A stretch of DNA of 56,135 nt, from the NCBI GenBank assembly GCA_964501185.1, contig CAZCRT010000016.1, positions 1 through 56,135 of the forward strand, read 5' to 3'. The DNA is from BS150m-G50 sp964501185 [NCBI: uncultured Bacteroidia bacterium] (GTDB taxonomy: Bacteria > CAIWAD01 > BS150m-G50). The notes beneath the pieces are model-generated. The model was not told the DNA's origin and made no database searches. It saw only the letters and a program-made list of their open reading frames with translations. Below, piece after piece: positions 27,001 through 34,967 of the stretch; position 1 is the first letter of the stretch, and each line of letters opens with the position of its first letter. Position numbers and translations under genes: made by a program.

Positions 27001-28685
27001 AGGAAATATATCTCCCCATCCTGTAATCTGGCTCCGTCGTATTCCCAGATGTAACCGTCATGGACAAAGAAACCGGTATCGAGGACATCAGCCGGTTCAA
27101 AATCAGCATTGGTTGCAATCTGTAACTGAATCTCTCTTTGAGGAAGCTGGAAAAGATCGAAATAATTCCAGCTCATCGCAATCGCCGGATCGACGACATG
27201 AGTAATATCGATTTCAGAAGTGATTTTGAAATCATCAACATATGGTGTTGATTCACCGATGTGATATTGAGTATGAAAAAGTGGATCAACTGTAGACTCA
27301 ACTACAACAGTATCACCAACAATGACTCCAATTTCACGCTCGAAGGGATTTGTATCACGTCCTACCCAGGCTTCACCTCTGTAGATACCACTGGCCAGAT
27401 CTGTTTCGCGCAGAATCAACTCAAACGACTGCATCGGTTTGCCGAGTACATAAAGACGGGCTGCAGTCTGATCCATGGACCAGGGATTGCGATCCTTCGC
27501 TTCTATCTGAACATGTATTCTGGCATCAAGTGCCAGGTCATATCGCAGTTCTTCCGCCCAGGTACGATCGGTCATAACTCGTAATGATTTCAGTTCAACC
27601 GGTTGGGTCGGCAACGATTCAGGTGGGTGTGACAACAGCGGCAGGTAATTAACAGCTACAGCATCCCTGCGAGTGAATGAACTGTGAAGTTTCAACTCGA
27701 CCTCAACTTCGTCGACCGTCTGCCACCAGTTTTCACTCAGGTCAATCGGATAGACTACATTATCCAGATAGACCATATAACCTGGACCAGCCAGACTGTT
27801 CTCTTTGATAGTAGGATTTGCATCAGCTACCAGATACAATGTGCCTGCCCCATCCGAACCACTATTATGCAGAAAGGCATTCTCCTCCAGTACAGCATTG
27901 GTTGAGGAAAGGTAAACCGCACCCCCGTATTCAGAAGCGCTGTTATTAATGAGAATGTTGTGCTTCAGCACTCCTTCGGCAGCGGAGATATAGACCGCAC
28001 CACCAGAACGGGCTGCCTGATTACGGAGAAAATAGTTCTCCTCGATGACAGGCTCGGAGTAGAGAAAAACGTAGATGCCACCCCCATCATCAACAGTTGC
28101 CCTGTTCTCACTGATCGTATTGCGTCGAATAAGAGGTCTGGAGAAACGGTGACATAGAATTGCGCCACCACGAGGTGCCCGGTTTCCGACAAAGCGACAA
28201 TCCTGAATTACAGGAGACGCCTGAATACAGGATACCGTACCACCATTGTAGTCCTCCTGTGGCACATTACCACCACCCTCAAAAACGCAATACTCGAGGA
28301 TGCTTCCCTGGCGGTAGTCCAGATTATCATCGTAAGAGGGCGATGCGTTCTCATCACCACTGAAAAGCAGGTGGCCCCAGTGCACCCCGTCTTCCTCCGG
28401 CAGGAACCGGATCATGATACCACGCACTCCTCGTGCCTTGAGAGTTCCCGGTACGGTAATACTGGCGCCTTCGGACAGTCGCACTTCTACGCCCGGTTCT
28501 ATAACCAGCGTGGCACCTCTGTCAACCACCAGATCCCCGAGAACATGATAAGGGCTACCGGTAGCGGTCCAGGTTGCACTGTCGGTGATATGCTCGTCCG
28601 GTGCAATCTGTGTTGCTGCAAACAACGGGATCGACGTGATACAACTGATGGTTATAGTCAGTAATAACCTTTTTGGACTGCGCAT
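24069..28685 (-). CDS. Giant secreted protein: parallel beta-helix plus fibronectin-like repeats
   Basis: This 1538-residue protein begins with a signal peptide (KRLLLTITISC...FAA). Residues 30-340 form a right-handed beta-helix of the pectate-lyase/parallel-beta-helix type, with repeated turns such as NRAPRGGAILCHRF, NRATVDDGGGIYVFL and NQAARSGGAVYIS. From about residue 480 to the end there are some ten fibronectin/Ig-like units of about 95 residues, each with a DPDP/DPD loop, a DN..YYWRV-type strand and a new start near PxxPxLxxP. No sorting domain is visible at the C-terminus (HSDFSTPGRFTMQLTTE), unlike its neighbours. It probably acts at the surface in adhesion or glycan binding, but this is inference. 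Confidence 0.8.
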   Translation of the reverse strand: MRSPKRLLLTITISCITSIPLFAATQIAPDEHITDSATWTATGSPYHVLGDLVVDRGATLVIEPGVEVRLSEGASITVPGTLKARGVRGIMIRFLPEEDGVHWGHLLFSGDENASPSYDDNLDYRQGSILEYCVFEGGGNVPQEDYNGGTVSCIQASPVIQDCRFVGNRAPRGGAILCHRFSRPLIRRNTISENRATVDDGGGIYVFLYSEPVIEENYFLRNQAARSGGAVYISAAEGVLKHNILINNSASEYGGAVYLSSTNAVLEENAFLHNSGSDGAGTLYLVADANPTIKENSLAGPGYMVYLDNVVYPIDLSENWWQTVDEVEVELKLHSSFTRRDAVAVNYLPLLSHPPESLPTQPVELKSLRVMTDRTWAEELRYDLALDARIHVQIEAKDRNPWSMDQTAARLYVLGKPMQSFELILRETDLASGIYRGEAWVGRDTNPFEREIGVIVGDTVVVESTVDPLFHTQYHIGESTPYVDDFKITSEIDITHVVDPAIAMSWNYFDLFQLPQREIQLQIATNADFEPADVLDTGFFVHDGYIWEYDGARLQDGEIYFLRIRVSDGERISPWDSITIRNDNSDYSFRMNSLPDTPQPTSPLENIPVAEKQPLLRCQTAVDREGDRLSYEFELFETEFRRQLVTGGTTARPVFKLAMELPDNAIRWWRVRIHDGYEYTPWSELISFPVNYIEQPPLAPGLLEPFGEIASLTPLFQWLPTTDPDPVSVLHYYLQISNTGSFADSEKIEAGAETTIQLPDEFANDVDYFWRVTAADQTGRETRSKIGKFRVDTRPSVPGISYPVARQELGTGQAFQAIAAIDPDPDDQLWYDLQIAVDSGCRNLIAFEKDLLLDELNRLTALDLTSTGVLQDNLGYYCRVRARDQHGITSNWSTVQEFILNLVNDPPAEPVLSAPAEMDVIHSTTPLLQWAPLTDPDLSDSPDRLQLLLEFNRDVAFEERLTRSFLTEPGVTHFTLPEPLADNSHWFLRWRAMDDEGAESSLAGPLEFVINAIEEAPSTFALLEPAAGSALVELENITLSWQKAVDNDPDASIMYHIMIATDPQFQNRLFNREDYQGSSIQVPGPLPNATRCFWQVIAEDNTGLQTTAGGGSFIVDTTPSTPQTQHADELSGGKSLSWFASEDPNPLDEIEYTLQIRERDGSETVATLTALGQPEVTAEELAASAGLPDNSSWEYSVTAVDNHGVASEPSVFDWFRLNLINDPPAVPDAGDAGGDPFQFAEERLLVQWSGMNDPDFNDPLETLTARLQLDTTAEFNSPLLNVVSVSAGSNSVELHSLKDNTRWFYRIKTVDDEGLASGWSVTRSFVANRSEEAPEQVTVTRPETGSQQADLTGVDLEFSQPADPDWGDEVTAVVELSSDQSFTSPLLEQVCDAAVTRLNVKLTSGSNYYLRVICQDRGGLTSVSAITSFTVDSHPAIPRLLDAAPADPVSGSTRLEWHAVSDPDRNDTVRYEVEIARNSLFDNPVAIRENLRGTSLSLSGLDLDEGTQYYWHVRAIDNHELHSDFSTPGRFTMQLTTE

Positions 28686-28716
28686 GATAATTCCTGCTTT
28701 TGAAATAAGGACAGGG

Positions 28717-28728
28717 GGTCTCGAGACC
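28717..28728. promoter_or_regulatory. 12-base perfect palindrome upstream of the beta-helix gene
   Basis: GGTCTCGAGACC lies about 32 bases upstream of the start codon at 28685, in the position of an operator or early transcript. I see no clear promoter boxes around it. The site is too short to identify a regulator, and the position could be off by one. Confidence 0.3.
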
Positions 28729-28832
28729 GTGTATGAAACTAGTAATTCGCAGGGTAAAACTGCAACAGGTTCTGTGTAACAGGTAATGCATCAAACATTT
28801 CAGTGGCTCCTGGAAACGAAACTGCGAAAGTT

Positions 28833-28935
28833 TTATCTGATGAGAATCAGTTTCCTGGTCAGCACCTGATCCATGGTAGCCAACCTGCCATTTTGCCCTG
28901 AAGCGAAGCCTTTGACTTCGAGGAGCGACTTCGAA
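28833..28935 (-). pseudogene. Apparent remnant of a sorting-domain C-terminus
   Basis: Downstream of the subtilisin stop, a different minus frame reads an open stretch ending SGQNGRLATMDQVLTRKLILIR before TAA (28833-28835). The LTRKLILIR ending is the typical last strand of the Por sorting domain and parallels MSRKMVLIR at the end of the adjacent gene. No start codon or upstream domain accompanies it. The nucleotide sequences of the two tails are only about half identical, so it is not a fresh duplication. It may be the stub of a lost secreted-protein gene, or a repeat that happens to read this way. Confidence 0.4.
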
Positions 28936-28956
28936 CGCACGAAACATACACATATG

Positions 28957-31677
28957 CTATCTGATCAACACCATCTTTCGTGACATAACATTATCACCTG
29001 ATGTCAGGCGGTAAATGTACACACCACTGGACAACGGGCGGGGAAATCCCACCCCTGCAGATTGCAGGTTGGTGTTAAACGTCACACGATGCAAACCCAC
29101 TGGATACGCCCCTTCCGCAATAACAGCCACCTGTTGCCCCAGCAGATTGTAAACCGCCAGGTGCACATCCTGTGGATAAGGCAGAGTGAACTCGATAGTT
29201 GTCGTCGGATTGAATGGATTGGGATAGTTTTGTGAGAGAGTCATGGCATCAGGATAGTTATGGGGAAGCTTTCCTGTATCGGGAACCGTCTGCAGATTGT
29301 ACAGATAGAGCGCGTTGAAGTTGTCTACCAGATCGTCATAGTCATCGCCACCGAGTACAGCCCAGGCAACAGTGTGCTGCTCACCGGGAGACAGGTTAAC
29401 TGAGGGTGCACTCTGAAACAGCGACCAGTCGCTGGTGTTGTCCGGATTGGTGACAACGAAGCCTTCAGTCATGAACTGGTATTTTTCCGCATCCGTGAAG
29501 CCGTTGTTGATCCAGTTGTTGTTGTCGACGGTACGAAATGATGCAGGTTCGTGTGATAAAATCCCCATTCCAACCCATATCCCACTCTCATCATGCTGGA
29601 ATCCCAATCCCATATCGGCGTCATAACCGGCATAGTCATTATTCCAGCTGCTCATTGCATCGAAATCCATCCAGAGGGCAGCCTGCACACTGCTCAACGT
29701 TTCATCACCAATATTTCGCAGCGTGTAAACCAGTATGATACCATCTTCGAGTGGCTCTGTGGACGAGCTGATTCCGTGGTACATAACCTCAACCGGCAAC
29801 GGATTCCCGTTGTCACTGTCATTGAAAACCGCGGTGGATTCCTGAAGATCTCCATCCATGGTTATGGTCATCTCCCCACCGGGCGCGGTTGTGAAGTCAT
29901 AGGGAATATCCCACTGGTTCCAGGAAGCACAGTCGCTGACATGTGCCGCATCAGTGCCTACCAGCAGGGAGCCGTGCCAGAGCGAACTGCTCGAACCGAT
30001 CGGATACTGAAAACCGTTTCCCTGTTGTTGATCGTTCTCATTGTCGCGATATCCCAGCGCACCGAAGGATGCAACCGTCAAACGGCAGTTGCCATTATCG
30101 TGATCACCGAAAAGGGGCAGGATCACATAGGATCGATATTCCATCACCTCGAATCCGCCGCCATTGGCAGTCAGGGTGAACACCAGCTGAAAGGGATGAC
30201 CGTTATCCGCAAAGGCATCAATTTCGAACGCCAGAGTGCCGGTGGCCGTTTCCCCGGTCCCCAGAGCACCACCACTGAAATCCGGGTCAGTTACGTCGAT
30301 AAACAGATCGTCACAACTCAACTGACAGCTGTAGTTACTGATCGGACTCAGGTGATTCACCAGAGTCACCTGCAATGTCACACTCTCGCCCGGATCGAGA
30401 ATACCATCCCCGGAAGCGTCATCCAGCTGCACATCTTCCAGCCTGATTGCCGTAGTCATGGCTCCCAGAGCCGTGGCAGCATTAATACGACCGCTACCGA
30501 GCATACCTTCGTAACCGGGATTCGGGTCGTCAATTTCGTCGGAGGTGAATATCACCTGTTGCTTCAACTGCGCACCGCTCCAGGCGGGGCGGTAGGATTT
30601 AAGCAGTCCCAGCAGCGATGACACCTGTGGTGTTGCCATTGAAGTTCCTGACAGGTCAGCATAGTTATCATTCGGCATTGTTGAGTGAATGCTGACACCG
30701 GGCGCACAGACAGCTATCCACTCTCCCCAGTTTGAGGAAGCGGATTTGTTGTCCCCGGAGTTAACGTTGGCAACAGCGATAACACCATTGTAGGCGGCTG
30801 GATAGTGCGGCTCATTGCTGTTGACATTACCGGCAGCAGCCACCACTACTGCTCCCTGATCGAGAGCGTCCTGTATTACATCCTGCTCAAAAGCGCTGTA
30901 GTTATCCCCCCCCCAACTCAGATTCAGAATGTGCGCACCGTTATGAGCCGCGTAGAAAATCCCTTCGTAACCGTTGTAAATAGTACTGCCCTGCCCGACC
31001 CGCACCGGCATATAGCTGGTGTTCCAGGCGATGGAAGCTACACCCAGGTTGTTATCGGTCGTCGCACAGGCAGTGCCGGCAACATGAGTACCATGATAGT
31101 AGGAGTTGCTGCCCGGTTCAGGATCATTGTCCCCCTCGAAGAAATCCCAGCCATGCAGGTCATCGATAAAACCGTTATCGTCATCGTCGAAACCGGGTGT
31201 GCCATCCGCTTCGGCAGTGTTGTAGTACAGAGTATTTACGAGGTCCTCATGCAACCAGTCAGTACCGATATCGATGACTGCAATGACTACATCTGCATTA
31301 CCGTGACTCACATCCCAGGCCTCAGCAGCCTGTACCTGTTCCAGCGCGTAGAGGCCATCCCCATCATTCGGCCAGTCACAGGTGTATCGCTCAGCAGGCA
31401 TCTCTGCGTATTCCACCTGTTTCTGACGTGAAAGCAGTGCCAGCCACTTACCCTTCGGTTCTCCTTCCGGTAATTCCCAGCGGATCACCCGATTCAATCC
31501 ACGCGGATTATCTGCCCGGGCAGTTAACAGTGCCGGGCTTCCATTACCAGGCAATTGCAGATTGCAGGCTAACTCTCTCCAGTCAGCAGTCATGGAATGT
31601 TTGAAAAATATGGTCTCGGCGGATAGAGAACCTGCATAGCCCAGCAGCAGGCTGGCGAGTAGGAGGGTCCTTTTCAT
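28957..31677 (-). CDS. Subtilisin-family (S8) secreted protease with sorting domain
   Basis: The 906-residue precursor has a signal peptide to about residue 20. The catalytic triad is complete: Asp136 (VIDIGTD), His195 (YYHGTHVAG) and Ser346 (LSGTSMATP), with Asn284 as oxyanion residue. DDDDNGFIDD near residue 164-173 is a possible calcium site. A beta-sandwich region with no named fold follows (residues 410-800). The C-terminus is a full sorting domain, SQNYPNPFNPTTTIEFTL to MSRKMVLIR, with a 10-residue insert (QSAGVGFPRP) before SSGVYIYRL. It should be exported by the type IX-like route. It lies 17 bases downstream of the BMC extension gene, on the same strand. Confidence 0.92.
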   Translation of the reverse strand: MKRTLLLASLLLGYAGSLSAETIFFKHSMTADWRELACNLQLPGNGSPALLTARADNPRGLNRVIRWELPEGEPKGKWLALLSRQKQVEYAEMPAERYTCDWPNDGDGLYALEQVQAAEAWDVSHGNADVVIAVIDIGTDWLHEDLVNTLYYNTAEADGTPGFDDDDNGFIDDLHGWDFFEGDNDPEPGSNSYYHGTHVAGTACATTDNNLGVASIAWNTSYMPVRVGQGSTIYNGYEGIFYAAHNGAHILNLSWGGDNYSAFEQDVIQDALDQGAVVVAAAGNVNSNEPHYPAAYNGVIAVANVNSGDNKSASSNWGEWIAVCAPGVSIHSTMPNDNYADLSGTSMATPQVSSLLGLLKSYRPAWSGAQLKQQVIFTSDEIDDPNPGYEGMLGSGRINAATALGAMTTAIRLEDVQLDDASGDGILDPGESVTLQVTLVNHLSPISNYSCQLSCDDLFIDVTDPDFSGGALGTGETATGTLAFEIDAFADNGHPFQLVFTLTANGGGFEVMEYRSYVILPLFGDHDNGNCRLTVASFGALGYRDNENDQQQGNGFQYPIGSSSSLWHGSLLVGTDAAHVSDCASWNQWDIPYDFTTAPGGEMTITMDGDLQESTAVFNDSDNGNPLPVEVMYHGISSSTEPLEDGIILVYTLRNIGDETLSSVQAALWMDFDAMSSWNNDYAGYDADMGLGFQHDESGIWVGMGILSHEPASFRTVDNNNWINNGFTDAEKYQFMTEGFVVTNPDNTSDWSLFQSAPSVNLSPGEQHTVAWAVLGGDDYDDLVDNFNALYLYNLQTVPDTGKLPHNYPDAMTLSQNYPNPFNPTTTIEFTLPYPQDVHLAVYNLLGQQVAVIAEGAYPVGLHRVTFNTNLQSAGVGFPRPLSSGVYIYRLTSGDNVMSRKMVLIR

Positions 31678-31694
31678 GATCTGTCTCCAGGAAT

Positions 31695-32225
31695 TTACCG
31701 GCCGGGCGGATTGTCGGCGAAATAGCGTTGTAGCAGTTCCAGCAGTTCACCACGCTTGGACCGCGAAATCTGACGACCGCTGATTGGAAACCGATCGAGT
31801 CGTCGTGCGAGAAAGCGCAGCTCCCGCACTGTCATCCCGGTCAGATTGCTTACATCGGCACTTCCCGTCACAGCAGGTATCTGAATATCATCATTCCCGG
31901 TGAAGTGGGATTCCTGTCCGGGAGCAGTTTTTTGCAGATGTGGATTGTGAGGTTGTTCTTCCAGTCCAGGCTGAAGTGTTTCATGAGGGCGAGCTATAAC
32001 ATGTGTGCCGTACACACGACCTACTTTCGCAGCAGCAACAGCACCGGCATCAACTGCTGATCGCACGGCTGCCACCTCACCTTCGACAATTATCGTAACC
32101 AGGGCGGGATGAGTAATACTCTGTTCCACAAGCTCGACCCGGGCAGCCTTTAACATCGCGTCACAGGCTTCTATGGCTGCAACAAGACCTTCTGTTTCCA
32201 CCATTCCGATTGCTTGTGGTGTCAT
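31695..32225 (-). CDS. BMC-domain shell protein with C-terminal helical extension
   Basis: Starting at 32225 (the open frame reaches 32279 but lacks family residues) the 176-residue product has one BMC domain at residues 1-85 (AIGMVETEGLVAAIEACDAMLKAA, then VEGEVAAVRSAVDAGAVAAAKVG and HVIARPHE). The usual small-residue pore loop is replaced by ITHPALVTI. After a polar linker the last 45 residues form a basic helical segment (TVRELRFLARRLDRFPISGR then SKRGELLELLQRYF) resembling a Rho-N or SAP-like fold. Similar extensions could anchor cargo or nucleic acid, but this is inference. No good ribosome site precedes either ATG. It follows the canonical shell gene after 63 bases. Confidence 0.82.
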   Translation of the reverse strand: MTPQAIGMVETEGLVAAIEACDAMLKAARVELVEQSITHPALVTIIVEGEVAAVRSAVDAGAVAAAKVGRVYGTHVIARPHETLQPGLEEQPHNPHLQKTAPGQESHFTGNDDIQIPAVTGSADVSNLTGMTVRELRFLARRLDRFPISGRQISRSKRGELLELLQRYFADNPPGR

Positions 32226-32288
32226 ACTAAAATTGTTTTCAGCTGGAAATGAAAAGAGGGGCCGCAGCCCCCCTGTCATTGTTTGTGC

Positions 32289-32576
32289 TTATTTTCCGGC
32301 AGGTCGCTTGGGGATGACCATCTCGACATCGTTATGTGGACGCGGGATGACATGAACGCTGACCAGTTCACCGACCTTTTCAGCAGCCGTAGCGCCAGCG
32401 TCGGTGGCAGCTTTCACAGCACCTACATCACCACGCACCATGACGGTTACGTAACCGCCACCGATGGTTTCTTTGCCAAGCAGCTGCACTTTCGCAGCCT
32501 TAACCATAGCGTCAGCCGCCTCGATGGATCCAATCAGGCCTCGGGTTTCCACCATACCCAGTGCTTCCAGTGACAT
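32289..32576 (-). CDS. BMC-H hexameric microcompartment shell protein
   Basis: The 95-residue product is a canonical single-domain shell subunit (PduA/EutM type). It opens [22 protein letters not shown], carries the [23 protein letters not shown] block with the Gly-rich pore loop, and ends with [11 protein letters not shown]. Hexamers tile into the facets of a protein-bounded compartment, and the pore passes small metabolites. GAGGAG precedes its start. No pentamer (EutN/CcmL), trimer or signature enzyme such as aldehyde dehydrogenase lies in the window, so the compartment type cannot be named. Confidence 0.95.
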   Translation of the reverse strand: MSLEALGMVETRGLIGSIEAADAMVKAAKVQLLGKETIGGGYVTVMVRGDVGAVKAATDAGATAAEKVGELVSVHVIPRPHNDVEMVIPKRPAGK

Positions 32577-32692
32577 AGTGTTCTCCTCTTTATTGCAATT
32601 TCGAAGTTGTCATTCCACGCAGACAGCCTTTCAGGGAAACTGCTGCCATATTGTCATCCAATATAGAAAATTAACTGCCTCCCCGCTGATTG

Positions 32693-33214
32693 TCAAACTA
32701 TTTCCCCTTCCCGGATTCCGAGATGCAGGAGAGGTGTCCCCTTTTCAATAGCCTGCCCTGCCTCTACATAAATATCCCCGACCAGACCGGATTGCGGGGA
32801 TTTTATGACATTTTCCATCTTCATTGCTTCAACAATAATCAGGTCATCACCTGTAGATACAGCATCACCTGTTGCCACCAGTATTTTGACAACCAGACCG
32901 GGCATCGATACTTTGACATCGCGCGCTCCAAAAGTATCACCGGAAGTCTGCGCCAGAGCATCACGCAATGCTTCAGCAGGTGTTCTTACATTAACCTCAA
33001 GGTGACGATTGGCAACGCTGCAACCGTTACCATTGCGATAAGCAACGTGATACTTTTTCCCGTCCAGGAGGAAGACTGTACCCCGTTCGTTGCGATCCAG
33101 AACATCCACTTTCAACGATTCACCTTCACCCGCAAGGCGTAGCTGAGTTGCCTCCTGCTCAACATCCCATTCACCTGCTTCCTGACCCGCAATTGTAACC
33201 TGAAGAGTTTTCAT
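32693..33214 (-). CDS. Biotin carboxyl carrier protein of a biotin-dependent carboxylase
   Basis: The 173-residue product has a C-terminal biotinyl domain (residues 100-173) with the attachment motif EAMKMEN, Lys132 being the biotin site, flanked by SMPGLVVKI and GDIYVEAGQAIEKG. The N-terminal 95 residues are a beta-rich region of the kind found in the alpha subunits of propionyl-CoA/methylcrotonyl-CoA-type carboxylases (VFLLDGKKYHVAY). The ATG at 33214 overlaps the biotin carboxylase stop by four bases. The BMC shell genes follow about 115 bases downstream. The carboxyltransferase subunit is not in the window. Confidence 0.88.
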   Translation of the reverse strand: MKTLQVTIAGQEAGEWDVEQEATQLRLAGEGESLKVDVLDRNERGTVFLLDGKKYHVAYRNGNGCSVANRHLEVNVRTPAEALRDALAQTSGDTFGARDVKVSMPGLVVKILVATGDAVSTGDDLIIVEAMKMENVIKSPQSGLVGDIYVEAGQAIEKGTPLLHLGIREGEIV

Positions 33215-34710
33215 GTGCGATACTTCCATTTCCAGTTATCACGCTGGCAACCATCGTCACTCTGTGGCAACCTGTCCAGCTCCTGTTGATCGATAGCTAG
33301 TTTACGAATAATGCCGGCTACGATTGCCGCCTTGCGATCATCATCACTCAACTCCTGCTGCTCCACCTGACTGAAATGTTCCTCCACGAAGTGAGTGCTG
33401 TATTCACCGGCGATGAAGGCAGGGTGCTCCACTACAAACTGACAGAAATCGATATTCGTATCCACACCGTCTATCTGGTATTCCTGTAATGCACGGTGCA
33501 GACGGCGCAGTGCGGCATGACGGTTGTCACCGTAAACAGAAAGCTTGGCGATCATCGGATCGTAGTACACAGATATCTCCGATCCGGTGGTGACGGCCGC
33601 ATCCAGGCGTACCCACCCACCAGCCGGGGGGTGGTAAGATGTCAGTGTGCCGGTTGTCGGCAGGAAACCGGCCTGTGTATCCTCAGCATAAATACGTGCC
33701 TCAATTGAGTGTCCCTGCTGATGGATATCCTCCTGGTTGAGAGACAACGGCTGGCCTTCCGCAATCATAATCTGCTGCTCCACCAGGTCGATACCGGTGG
33801 TCCATTCTGTCACAGGATGCTCAACCTGCAGGCGTGTATTCATTTCCAGAAAGTAATAGTTGCGATGTTTATCGACCAGAAACTCAACCGTTCCGGCATT
33901 AACATAATCTGCACCACGGGTGGCCTGCACAGCTGTGGTACAGATACTCTGACGCAATTCCTCATCGATAAAGGGGGAGGGTGTCTCCTCGATCACTTTC
34001 TGATGTCGACGCTGGATGGAACACTCTCTCTCGAAGAGATGTATCACATTGCCATGGGTATCTGCCAATACCTGAACTTCAATATGATGCGGCTCTTCCA
34101 GGTACTTCTCAATGTAGACAGCATCTGATCCGAAGCTGGAGCTGGATTCACGCCGGGCTGCTTCCAGAGCAGCGTTAAAATCATCTTCATGTGATACAAT
34201 CCGCATTCCCTTACCGCCACCGCCGGCTGCCGCTTTCAGCATGATCGGAAAGCCTATCTCCCTGGCAACCTGCAAAGCTGCTACCGGATCTTCGATTTCC
34301 TCCTCTGTGCCCGGCACAACCGGTACTCCTGCAGCAATCATCCGCTGCCGGGCCTCAATCTTGGCCCCCATAGCTGCAATTGTGTCCGGACCGGGTCCAA
34401 TAAATATAATACCAGCTTCAGCACACTGCCGGGCAAAGTCGGCATTTTCAGAGAGGAAACCGTAACCGGGGTGTATTGCGTCTACTCCCTGTTTCTGCGC
34501 TACCTCAAGTATCTTCTCACCACGAAGATAGCTCTCGGCAGCTTTGGCTTGTCCAATACAACAGGCGTAATCAGCGGCCAGTACAAAAGGTGCTCCACGA
34601 TCCACGGTAGAATAAACAGCTACCGATTCAATACCCAGTTCGCTGCAGGTACGTATAACCCGCAAAGCAATCTCACCCCGATTGGCAATCAGAATTCGTT
34701 TTATGGACAA
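33211..34710 (-). CDS. accC: Biotin carboxylase
   Basis: The enzyme carboxylates biotin on the carrier protein using ATP and bicarbonate. I choose a TTG start at 34710 because AGGAGG lies 8 bases upstream and the product opens SIKRILIANRGEIALRVI; the frame continues to 34758 without family signal. The 499-residue protein has GAKIEARQRM, the glycine loop AAAGGGGKGMRIV, the EKYLEEPHHIEVQVLAD segment and the catalytic FLEMNTRLQVEHPVTE. The C-terminal 40 residues after EHFSQVEQQ are longer than in AccC and resemble acyl-CoA carboxylase or pyruvate carboxylase subunits. The acceptor is unknown. Confidence 0.9.
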   Translation of the reverse strand: MSIKRILIANRGEIALRVIRTCSELGIESVAVYSTVDRGAPFVLAADYACCIGQAKAAESYLRGEKILEVAQKQGVDAIHPGYGFLSENADFARQCAEAGIIFIGPGPDTIAAMGAKIEARQRMIAAGVPVVPGTEEEIEDPVAALQVAREIGFPIMLKAAAGGGGKGMRIVSHEDDFNAALEAARRESSSSFGSDAVYIEKYLEEPHHIEVQVLADTHGNVIHLFERECSIQRRHQKVIEETPSPFIDEELRQSICTTAVQATRGADYVNAGTVEFLVDKHRNYYFLEMNTRLQVEHPVTEWTTGIDLVEQQIMIAEGQPLSLNQEDIHQQGHSIEARIYAEDTQAGFLPTTGTLTSYHPPAGGWVRLDAAVTTGSEISVYYDPMIAKLSVYGDNRHAALRRLHRALQEYQIDGVDTNIDFCQFVVEHPAFIAGEYSTHFVEEHFSQVEQQELSDDDRKAAIVAGIIRKLAIDQQELDRLPQSDDGCQRDNWKWKYRT

Positions 34711-34848
34711 ATGCTCTTCCTCCTGACTATAGTATTGCCGGCTTCGATGCACATGCAAGCCCTCAGTAATAAATGACCGCTATAGAATTACTCAAACCTG
34801 TAATGCTGACTTGAGCTGTGACGAGCTAACATTTCATTATATTTAAGC

Positions 34849-34868
34849 GATGCTGTTAGACCAGCATC
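34849..34868. other. Hairpin in the gap between crotonase and biotin carboxylase genes
   Basis: GATGCTG (34849-34855) pairs with CAGCATC (34862-34868) around a six-base loop. A second inverted pair, CCGATGC at 34890 and GCATCGG at 34931, lies nearby. The gap runs 34711-34967 and I see no gene in it. Neither stem has a T tract on the minus strand, so a leader structure or operator is as likely as a terminator. Confidence 0.35.
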
Positions 34869-34967
34869 ATAAGCAAGCCATACTAAGGGCCGATGCTTCA
34901 ATTGACTTCTCAAAAGGACATTCCTTACGAGCATCGGTAAGTAACCGTGAAAAAGTGTGACACCGTT

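Noticed and set aside
29593-30621. 342-residue open frame antisense to the subtilisin gene
   Set aside because: It mirrors a protease gene with complete catalytic residues and has no recognisable domain or ribosome site; a typical shadow frame of a GC-balanced coding region.
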